A stretch of DNA of 5,266 bases. It comes from Chloroflexota bacterium (lineage in GTDB: Bacteria > Chloroflexota > Limnocylindria > Limnocylindrales > CSP1-4). The position numbers and the translations under genes are program-made. Of the stretch, positions 1 to 5,113 are shown one piece after another. Location of the stretch: assembly GCA_029858845.1 (NCBI GenBank), contig JAOUEG010000147.1:1-5266 (forward strand), written 5' to 3'. Numbering within the stretch: position 1 is the first letter of the stretch; every line of letters starts with the position of its first letter. The notes under the pieces were generated by a model that did not search any database, was not told the DNA's origin, and was given only the letters and a program-made list of their open reading frames with translations.

Positions 1-429
1 GCGAACCAGCGGGGCGTCCGGCGCCATGGCGGCGAGCACGTCGACGGCGGGCTCAAGCGGCTCGGCGTCCACCTGCACCAACCCCACGGCATCCGCGGCG
101 GCAGTCTCGGATACGGCCACGACGAGCGCGACCGGTTGCCCGGCGAAGACCGCCTCGTCGCGGGCAAGCGGCTCGAACCGCCGCCAGTCGCCGCGTTCGA
201 CGATCGGAAGATCCCGCGCCGCGAGGACCGCCACGACGCCCGGCAGGGCCAGCGCGGCCGACGCGTCGATCGCGCGGATCCGCGCGTGGGCATACAGGCT
301 GGGCACGATCCGCGCGTGGAGCAGGCCGGCGGTTCTCAGGTCACCGGCGTAGCGCGTCTCCCCGAGGACCTTCGGCCGCGAGTCGATGCGTGGCAGGCGA
401 GCCCCCACGTAGCGCGTCGGCGTGGCCAT
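1..429 (-). CDS. Molybdenum hydroxylase large subunit (xanthine dehydrogenase family, molybdopterin-binding), N-terminal part only
   Basis: The reverse strand reads from an ATG at 427-429 for 143 codons without a stop and leaves the window at base 1, so the gene is cut by the window edge and not visibly broken. An AGGAGG ribosome binding site (436-441) lies 6 bases before the ATG and fixes the start. The protein begins MATPTRYVGARLPRIDSRPK, continues KVLGETRYAGDL, and has LLHARI and AHARIRAID followed by LPGVVAVLAARDLP and later FAGQPVALVVA. This is the usual opening of the a/b hammerhead domain of the xanthine dehydrogenase / aldehyde oxidase / CoxL superfamily. Known members hydroxylate purines, aldehydes, N-heterocycles or CO at a Mo-molybdopterin site together with FAD and [2Fe-2S] partners. 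The active-site loop that separates CoxL from XdhA lies far downstream, so the substrate cannot be given. It follows the metF-metV gene on the same strand after 146 bases; co-transcription is possible but unproven. Confidence 0.87.
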   Translation of the reverse strand, partial: MATPTRYVGARLPRIDSRPKVLGETRYAGDLRTAGLLHARIVPSLYAHARIRAIDASAALALPGVVAVLAARDLPIVERGDWRRFEPLARDEAVFAGQPVALVVAVSETAAADAVGLVQVDAEPLEPAVDVLAAMAPDAPLVR

Positions 430-575
430 CGGGATCCTCCTCGCAGTGAGCCTGCGCCGCAGTCCATGCGGAAGCCGACTCGAGGATCGGAGTGTACAGA
501 TGAGCCCGCGTCCGTACGAGGCGGACGTCGCCACCGTGATCATCGGGCCCGGTGCCCGGCGAGGAGCGCGGGAAG
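430..575. other. Gap between the metF-metV fusion and the molybdenum hydroxylase gene
   Basis: No convincing gene lies in these 146 bases. On the minus strand they form the leader of the molybdenum hydroxylase gene and end in its strong AGGAGG site (436-441). Two small GC-rich inverted repeats are visible: CGTCCG/CGGACG (509-514 and 522-527, 7-base loop) and CGGGC/GCCCG (544-548 and 554-558, 5-base loop). Neither is followed by a T-run on either strand, so neither is a standard intrinsic terminator. A TACACT hexamer on the minus strand (493-498) could be a -10 element, but I see no matching -35 box, so no promoter is called. Confidence 0.5.
436..441 (-). promoter_or_regulatory. Ribosome binding site of the molybdenum hydroxylase gene
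   Basis: AGGAGG on the minus strand, 6 bases before the ATG at 427-429. It is the strongest Shine-Dalgarno match in the window and decides the start of the partial gene. Confidence 0.8.
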
Positions 576-2201
576 CTACGAGGCGGGCCTCCTGGCAGCC
601 CCTGCAGGCTCCTCGACTGCCGAGGAGGCCCGTCGGCCGTAGTGGTCACGACCGAGGAACGTGTTCGCCCACGCGCTCGTTCGGCGCAGCTCGTTGTCCT
701 GGACGACGGGCGGCCGGTCGAGCATCGCCAGCTCCTCCCCGTACGCCTTGAGTCGGCGATAGGCGTTGGCCCAGATGCAGGCGTGACCGGGAACCTCGCA
801 CATGCCGTCATGGGCGCCGCCGCACGGCCCGTTGCGCTGATTCTTCTGACAATGGGATTCGGGACACAGATAGGCGACGTCGGGAAGCGAGCAGTCGCCA
901 CAATCCCGACAGTCGTAGAGCGGCACCTTGACGGCCTGCTCCAGCACGTGCAGCGGCTTCTCCAGGTGGGCGCGCTCCACCCGGCGGTAGAGGGAAGCCC
1001 AGGTCCGGAACCCCGCGGACCCCGGCTCGAACACGCGCTGGTGGGCCAGGCGGTTCACCCGATAGCCGAGGGTCGCGGCACGTCCGTCCCGCGCCTTCGA
1101 CCGGCGATCCCGGCTGGCGACGTACCAGCGGTCCGGTTCCTCGCTTGCCAAGCCATCCGCGTCGCGTCCGAAGGCGTGGAATGCCCCGGGCTCCGGCCAG
1201 GACACGTCACCCACCACGGAGCGCCAGTCCGCTGCGTCGTGTGATTCGGCGATCTCGAGGATCCGGCCGATCTCCGCGGCATCGCGGTGTCCGGACAGGT
1301 AGATGCCTCGGAACCCGAGGCCGCGGGCGACGATCAGCTGTTTCGCGGCGAACTCCAGGAAGAACGAACGCCCCTTGTCCGGGCTTCCGGCCTGCGCCTC
1401 CACGACGGTCAGCAGATCGTCCGAGACGATACATCCGGGCACGCGCCCGGCGTGGAAGGCTCGCGCGACTCCCCGGTCGAGGATGTACGCGTTGGCGACG
1501 ATGGGGAGGTCGATCCCGGTGCGCTGCATCCAGCGCAGAAGCTCGTGCTGGCGGCGAGCGTCGTAGCCGACCTGGGTGATCGCGTAGTCCGCCCCGGCAC
1601 GAACCTTCAGGCCGAGCTTGAGGTACTGCGGGATGAGGTCCTCCTCGAGGCGCTTGAACGGATCGACCGCGCACCCGAGGAAGAATCGATGGGCGTCAGG
1701 GTCCACGGCCGGATCATCCTGCGAGGCCCGCTGGGAGGCGACCGCGCCAAGTTCCCGGTAGAGGGCGAGGAGGCCCACGGAATCGAGATCGAAGACCGGG
1801 CGGGCGAGCCCTTGGTAGCCCTCCACCGGATAGTCGCCCGAGATCGCGAGGACGGTCGTCAGGCTGCGTCCGAGCAGGTCCCAGCCCAGGCTCTGGAGGG
1901 CGTTCCGGTTCCGGTCGCGGCAGGCAACGTGGACGATGACGTCGTGGCCCAGCCGGCCGAGCGCCTCAGCCGGGGCATGCGGCGCGAGCCGGGCATGTCC
2001 CCCGGCGTTGTCCGTCACGGACAATGCGGTCACCCGCGTGTCGCCGGCCAACGCAGCGGCGAGACCCAGCGGCTTCTGGCCCCGCGCGTCGGCCATCTCG
2101 CCCGCCCATGGGACGAGCTCGACGACCGTGGCGAAGCCCTCCGTTCCCTGGAGGACGCGGCGCAGGGCGCCCGTCCCCGAGTCGGCGACGACGGCGTTCA
2201 T
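576..2201 (-). CDS. metF: Fused methylenetetrahydrofolate reductase: MetF barrel plus MetV-type Cys-rich C-terminal domain
   Basis: A 541-residue protein, counted from the ATG at 2199-2201. Residues about 20-310 are a MetF-like TIM barrel: VVELVPWAG holds the likely catalytic Glu28 (E. coli MetF also uses Glu28), SVTDN follows near 61, then VHVACRDRN and LAISGDYP with Asp123 at the flavin-contacting position. Residues about 400-525 match the MTHFR C-terminal (MetV) family, with Cys431, 434, 437, 446, 451, 460, 468 and 475 in the pattern CRDCGDC...LCPESHC...GPCGG...MCEVPGHAC. This probably binds Zn or an Fe-S cluster. E. coli MetF is about 300 residues and lacks this part; acetogens encode metV separately. 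The expected reaction is 5,10-methylene-THF to 5-methyl-THF in the cytosol, feeding the CODH/ACS genes that diverge from it. The start is uncertain: an ATG at 2268-2270 adds 23 residues and has AAGGA 4 bases upstream, whereas 2201 has a weak site but fits family length. The Ala/Arg-rich last 20 residues look unconserved. Confidence 0.87.
   Translation of the reverse strand: MNAVVADSGTGALRRVLQGTEGFATVVELVPWAGEMADARGQKPLGLAAALAGDTRVTALSVTDNAGGHARLAPHAPAEALGRLGHDVIVHVACRDRNRNALQSLGWDLLGRSLTTVLAISGDYPVEGYQGLARPVFDLDSVGLLALYRELGAVASQRASQDDPAVDPDAHRFFLGCAVDPFKRLEEDLIPQYLKLGLKVRAGADYAITQVGYDARRQHELLRWMQRTGIDLPIVANAYILDRGVARAFHAGRVPGCIVSDDLLTVVEAQAGSPDKGRSFFLEFAAKQLIVARGLGFRGIYLSGHRDAAEIGRILEIAESHDAADWRSVVGDVSWPEPGAFHAFGRDADGLASEEPDRWYVASRDRRSKARDGRAATLGYRVNRLAHQRVFEPGSAGFRTWASLYRRVERAHLEKPLHVLEQAVKVPLYDCRDCGDCSLPDVAYLCPESHCQKNQRNGPCGGAHDGMCEVPGHACIWANAYRRLKAYGEELAMLDRPPVVQDNELRRTSAWANTFLGRDHYGRRASSAVEEPAGAARRPAS
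584..632 (-). terminator. Long GC-rich hairpin at the 3' end of metF-metV, possible terminator
   Basis: A perfect 10-base inverted repeat (584-593 with 623-632) continues inward, after one bulged base (622), into a further 5 pairs (594-598 with 617-621), leaving an 18-base loop. It lies inside the last codons of the fusion gene, 6 bases before the TAG stop (576-578). No U-tract follows on the minus strand, so it is not a textbook intrinsic terminator. It could still pause polymerase, protect the 3' end, or separate expression of this gene from the molybdenum hydroxylase gene beyond it. Confidence 0.4.
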
Positions 2202-2263
2202 CTTCACCGTGAGAAGACGACGGATCGGGTTCGCGCGACAAGGCCTTTTGGGCCTGTCCGGGC

Positions 2264-2284
2264 AGGTCATCCGGTCCTTGACCT
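2264..2284. promoter_or_regulatory. Candidate operator: AGGTCA-N9-TGACCT inverted repeat
   Basis: AGGTCA (2264-2269) and TGACCT (2279-2284) form a perfect 6-base inverted repeat with a 9-base spacer. Its right arm overlaps the -35-like TTGACC (2278-2283). Two more GGTCA copies follow in direct orientation at 2299-2303 and 2309-2313, 10 bases apart, about one helical turn. This resembles binding sites for a dimeric regulator, but no regulator gene is in the window and I do not recognise the motif. Confidence 0.3.
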
Positions 2285-2316
2285 TGCCCCATGTGTCTGG
2301 TCAGTCTCGGTCATCA

Positions 2317-2339
2317 GGGTCCGTGCCGAGCACGGTCCC
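2317..2339 (+). promoter_or_regulatory. Near-perfect 23-base palindrome in the cooC leader
   Basis: The left arm GGGTCCGTGC and right arm GCACGGTCCC flank a CGA centre. They pair at 9 of 10 positions, with only a T-T mismatch (2320/2336). It ends 23 bases before the cooC ATG. As DNA it could be an operator; as RNA it would be a compact stem with a 3-base loop. Confidence 0.4.
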
Positions 2340-2355
2340 ATCGCCCGTCATGGGA
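2336..2355 (+). promoter_or_regulatory. Hairpin able to cover the cooC ribosome binding site
   Basis: TCCCAT (2336-2341) can pair with ATGGGA (2350-2355) across an 8-base loop. The right arm overlaps the GGGAG Shine-Dalgarno sequence of cooC (2352-2356). The left arm reuses the CCC at 2337-2339 that closes the neighbouring 23-base palindrome, so both structures cannot form fully at once. Confidence 0.3.
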
Positions 2356-2356
2356 G
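2352..2356 (+). promoter_or_regulatory. Ribosome binding site of cooC
   Basis: GGGAG, 6 bases before the ATG at 2363. It selects this start over an in-frame ATG at 2291, which would add 24 unconserved residues ahead of the ATPase P-loop. Confidence 0.7.
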
Positions 2357-2362
2357 CGAACG

Positions 2363-3130
2363 ATGAAGCTCGCCGTCTCCGGCAAAGGGGGAGCCGGCAA
2401 GACCACGGTCGCGGCACTCATGTCCGCCGAACTCGTCCGGCGCGGCTACCGGGTGACCGCGATCGACGCCGACCCGAATCCGACATTGGCGGCCGGGCTC
2501 GGCTTCGCGGCCGCGCCGATCACGCCCCTGCTCGAGATGGCCGACGAGATCGAGGACCGCGTCGGCAGCGCCGGCGTGATCCGCTTGAACCCGCGCGTGG
2601 ACGACCTTGTCGGGCAGCTGGCCGTCGAGCAGGACGGGCTCCAGCTGATCGTGGCCGGGGGCGTCACCCGGGGTGGGGCCGGATGCGCCTGCCCGCAGGG
2701 CATCCTGCTGCGTCGGCTCCTGGAGCACGTGGTCATGAGCCTCGAGGACGTCGTCGTGATCGATCTCGAAGCGGGGCTGGAGCACCTTGGCCGGCGGACG
2801 GCAGAGGCCGCCGACGCGCTGCTCGTCGTGGTCGACCCGACAAGCTCGAGCACCGAGACCACCCGGCGCATCGCACGCCTGGCGGGCGAGATCGGCCTTC
2901 GGCGCGTGGCTCTGGTCGCGAACCGGATCACCGCCCCGACGGACCTGGCATTCATCACGGAGCGCCTGCCAGACCTGGAGCTGGCGGGATCGATCCCCTA
3001 TAGCCCGGCGGTGCTCGCGGCTGAGCGTGACGGGCGTTCCCTCGTCGACATCGGAGAGCCGGTCGCGCCGGCGATCGCCCTCCTCGTCGACCACCTGACC
3101 GCTGGAGTGCGAGAAGAGGTGCGATCGTGA
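2363..3130 (+). CDS. cooC: CooC-type nickel-insertion ATPase for carbon monoxide dehydrogenase maturation
   Basis: A 255-residue cytosolic MinD/ParA-type P-loop ATPase that starts at ATG 2363, after GGGAG. The protein opens MKLAVSGKGGAGKTT, a deviant Walker A motif with signature Lys8 and Lys13, so the N-terminus is placed exactly where the family has it. AIDADPNP (33-40) is the switch I region, VVIDLEAGLEHLGR (131-144) is Walker B and the CooC signature, and VANRI (185-189) is the nucleotide-base region. Cys108 and Cys110 (GAGCACPQG) form the Cys-X-Cys motif that in characterised CooC proteins binds Ni at the dimer interface. CooC uses ATP hydrolysis to help insert Ni into the C-cluster of CooS. 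The 4-base overlap with cooS supports that partner. The related AcsF (CooC2) serves acetyl-CoA synthase, and since acsB is downstream a dual role cannot be excluded. Length is normal (about 250-260) and no key residue is missing. Confidence 0.94.
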   Translation: MKLAVSGKGGAGKTTVAALMSAELVRRGYRVTAIDADPNPTLAAGLGFAAAPITPLLEMADEIEDRVGSAGVIRLNPRVDDLVGQLAVEQDGLQLIVAGGVTRGGAGCACPQGILLRRLLEHVVMSLEDVVVIDLEAGLEHLGRRTAEAADALLVVVDPTSSSTETTRRIARLAGEIGLRRVALVANRITAPTDLAFITERLPDLELAGSIPYSPAVLAAERDGRSLVDIGEPVAPAIALLVDHLTAGVREEVRS

Positions 3131-5097
3131 ACGAGCTCGAGACCACGTCACCGCGGACCGACCCCGCCAGCACCGCGATGCGCGCGCGGGCGAAGGCGGA
3201 GGGCGTCGATACGATCTGGGACCGCTATGCGGCGCTGGGGACGCAGTGCAAGGTCGGCGAGCTCGGGATCTGCTGCACGGTCTGCCACCTGGGCCCCTGC
3301 AATCTCGGCCTGCCCGGCAGCAAGCGACCACAGGTCGGCGTGTGCGGCGCGACGATCGATACGGTCGCCGCCCGCCGGCTCGCCCGTGACATGGCCGCCG
3401 GATCCGCCGCCCACTCGGACCATGGCCGGTCCGTCGCACGACTCCTGCTCCAGGCGGCCCGTGGCGAGGCACCGGGCTACGGGATCGCCGACGAGCCCAA
3501 GCTCATGGCCCTGGCGGACGAGCTGGGGGTGGCCCGTGACGGGAAGTCCGTGGAGAAGGTCGCCGAGGAGGTCGCGCTCCGCTGCCTCGACCAGTTCGGC
3601 CAGCAGGAAGACGCCATCGCCTTCACGAGCCGCGCGCCGGCCAAGCAGCAGGACGACTGGCGACGCCTCGGCATCATGCCGCGCGGCATCGACCGCGAGG
3701 TCGTGGACGTCATGCATCGAACCAACATGGGCGTGGACGCCGATCACACCAGCCTGGTCCTGGGCGGGATGCGCAGCGCGCTCGCCGACGGGTGGGGCGG
3801 CTCCATGATCGCGACCGACCTCCAGGACGTGCTGTTCGGGACGCCCAAGCCGATCCGGGCCAAGGTGAACCTCGGCGTCCTCCGCGACGATGCCGTGAAC
3901 ATCCTGGTCCACGGCCACGAGCCGGCCCTGGCCGAGGCCATCGTGGATGCCGCGACCGATCCCGAGATGCTCGAGCAGGCCCGAGCCCAGGGGGCGGCGG
4001 ACATCAACGTGGCCGGCATCTGCTGCACGGCCAACGAGGTGCTCATGCGTCGGGGCGTTCCGATCGCGGGCAACTTCCTGCAGCAGGAGTTGGCCATCGT
4101 GAGCGGGGCGGTCGAGGCCATGCTCATCGACGTCCAGTGCATCATGCCGGGCGTCGCCCAGGCGGCTGCCTGCTTCCACACCGAGGTCATCGCGACCTCC
4201 GAGCAGGCCCATTTCCCCGGCACCGTGCACGTGCCGTTCTCGGCCGAGACGGCCCAGGAGACCGCCCGCGAGATCGTCGGCCGGGCCGTCGCCAACTACG
4301 CCCATCGGGATCGCAACCGGGCCATGATCCCGGACCACCAGATGGACGTCGTCGCCGGGTTCACGACCGAGTCGATCACGCGCACGCTGGGCGGCACCTA
4401 CCGCGGCGGCTACCGGCCCCTCAACGACGGCATCATCGCCGGACGGATCCGGGGTGTCGCCGCCGTCGTGGGCTGCGACACGCCCAAACGGATCCAGGAC
4501 GAGGGGCACCTGGACCTGGTCCTGGAGCTCCTCCGTCGCGACATCCTCGTGGCCCAGACGGGATGCTCGGCGATCGCCTGCGGCAAGGCGGGCCTGCTCC
4601 GGCCGGAGGCGGCCCTCGAGCATGCCGGACCCGGCCTGCGGGAGATCTGCGAAGCCGTGGGCATCCCGCCGGTCCTCCACGTCGGGTCGTGCGTGGACAA
4701 CAGCCGGCTTCTGACCGTGTGCATGGAGATGGTCAAGGAGGGCGGCATCGGCCGCGACTTCAGTGAGCTTCCCGTGGCTGCGGCTGCGCCCGGCTGGTGG
4801 TCGGAGAAGGCCATCGCGATCGGCTTCTACGCCGTCGCCTCCGGGCTGCTGACGGTGCTGGGCTCGCCGCTCAACATCCTGGGCAGCGAGGCGGTCACAC
4901 GTCTGGTCACCGGGGAGATGGAGGGCATGACCGGCGGTCGTTTCGCCTTCGAGCCGGATCCCGTCGCGGCCGCGGACCTCATCGCCGCCCACCTCGATCG
5001 CAAGCGCGAGGCGCTGAAGCTGCGGCCGATGCTGTACGAACCGCCACCGATCGGGGAGACGCCCGGACCCATCCCAGTCGCCGTCCCCGTCGCCTGA
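3127..5097 (+). CDS. cooS: Anaerobic Ni-Fe carbon monoxide dehydrogenase catalytic subunit (CooS / AcsA)
   Basis: A 656-residue enzyme for CO + H2O = CO2 + 2 e- + 2 H+, starting with GTG 3127 inside the cooC stop (GTGA overlap) and preceded by AGAGGT. Cluster ligands follow the family order: Cys41 and Cys49 for the subunit-bridging D-cluster; Cys50, 53, 58 and 73 for the B-cluster; and His264 (VHGHEP), Cys300 (GICCTANE), Cys338 (VQCIMPG), Cys450 (GCDTPK), Cys480 (TGCSAIACGKAG) and Cys522 (GSCVDNSR) for the Ni-Fe C-cluster. Lys561 in SEKAIAIG matches the catalytic lysine. Length is close to the usual 630-675. Two oddities: the histidine row near 96-105 reads HSDHGRSVAR, so the third and fourth His are Ser and Arg, and the last 24 residues form a Pro-rich tail. 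GCDTPK stands where GCNNPK is common. With acsB immediately downstream it is probably the CODH half of a CODH/ACS complex (acsA in acetogen nomenclature), generating CO for acetyl-CoA synthesis or oxidising it in reverse. Confidence 0.97.
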   Translation: MNELETTSPRTDPASTAMRARAKAEGVDTIWDRYAALGTQCKVGELGICCTVCHLGPCNLGLPGSKRPQVGVCGATIDTVAARRLARDMAAGSAAHSDHGRSVARLLLQAARGEAPGYGIADEPKLMALADELGVARDGKSVEKVAEEVALRCLDQFGQQEDAIAFTSRAPAKQQDDWRRLGIMPRGIDREVVDVMHRTNMGVDADHTSLVLGGMRSALADGWGGSMIATDLQDVLFGTPKPIRAKVNLGVLRDDAVNILVHGHEPALAEAIVDAATDPEMLEQARAQGAADINVAGICCTANEVLMRRGVPIAGNFLQQELAIVSGAVEAMLIDVQCIMPGVAQAAACFHTEVIATSEQAHFPGTVHVPFSAETAQETAREIVGRAVANYAHRDRNRAMIPDHQMDVVAGFTTESITRTLGGTYRGGYRPLNDGIIAGRIRGVAAVVGCDTPKRIQDEGHLDLVLELLRRDILVAQTGCSAIACGKAGLLRPEAALEHAGPGLREICEAVGIPPVLHVGSCVDNSRLLTVCMEMVKEGGIGRDFSELPVAAAAPGWWSEKAIAIGFYAVASGLLTVLGSPLNILGSEAVTRLVTGEMEGMTGGRFAFEPDPVAAADLIAAHLDRKREALKLRPMLYEPPPIGETPGPIPVAVPVA

Positions 5098-5099
5098 GC

Positions 5100-5104
5100 G
5101 GAGG
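5100..5104 (+). promoter_or_regulatory. Ribosome binding site of acsB
   Basis: GGAGG begins 3 bases after the cooS stop (5095-5097) and lies 9 bases before the ATG at 5114. It supports this start and continuous translation along the operon. Confidence 0.75.
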
Positions 5105-5113
5105 CACCGAACC

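Larger units (their letters stand above)
2202..2362. promoter_or_regulatory. Divergent intergenic control region between metF-metV and cooC
   Basis: These 161 bases separate two genes read away from each other, so both promoters should lie here unless metF starts at 2270. A TTGACC at 2278-2283 resembles a plus-strand -35 box, but about 17-18 bases on only CAGTCT is found, a poor -10; a plus-strand promoter is possible and unproven. No clear minus-strand promoter was recognised. The region also holds GGTCA half-sites, a near-perfect 23-base palindrome and a bulged hairpin (2237-2258, GGCC-based stem with loop TTTTG and bulged A2240). That density of symmetry is more than the coding DNA on either side shows. 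Confidence 0.55.

Noticed and set aside
271..319. Perfect 16-base palindrome (271-286) and a 13-base direct repeat (277-289 and 307-319) in the molybdenum hydroxylase gene.
   Set aside because: Both come from the peptide HARI occurring twice, ten codons apart, which is normal for the hammerhead domain of this family, plus GC-rich codon choice.
341..901. Overlapping open frames on both strands across 26-1244.
   Set aside because: They cross the two real minus-strand genes in other frames, lack motifs and conflict with the strong start signal at 429.
2008..2024. Perfect 17-base palindrome (8-base arms, 1-base centre) inside metF-metV.
   Set aside because: It encodes SVTDN, a conserved MetF-type segment, and the codons used explain the symmetry. 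One such 8-base palindrome in about 5 kb is not remarkable.
2202..2270. Extension of metF-metV to the ATG at 2268-2270 (23 extra residues).
   Set aside because: Not adopted as the main start: the extra residues (MTCPDRPKRPCRANPIRRLL and three more) show no family feature, and the later ATG places the catalytic Glu at position 28 as in E. coli MetF. The AAGGA before the earlier ATG keeps it possible.
2291..2362. Extension of cooC to an upstream in-frame ATG at 2291.
   Set aside because: It would put 24 residues before the P-loop, whereas this ATPase family starts a few residues ahead of it, and the ATG at 2363 has a proper ribosome binding site.
1287..2366. 359-codon open frame on the plus strand opposite metF-metV.
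   Set aside because: It is antisense to a gene with clear MetF and MetV motifs. It has no family resemblance and only follows the codon bias of the real gene.
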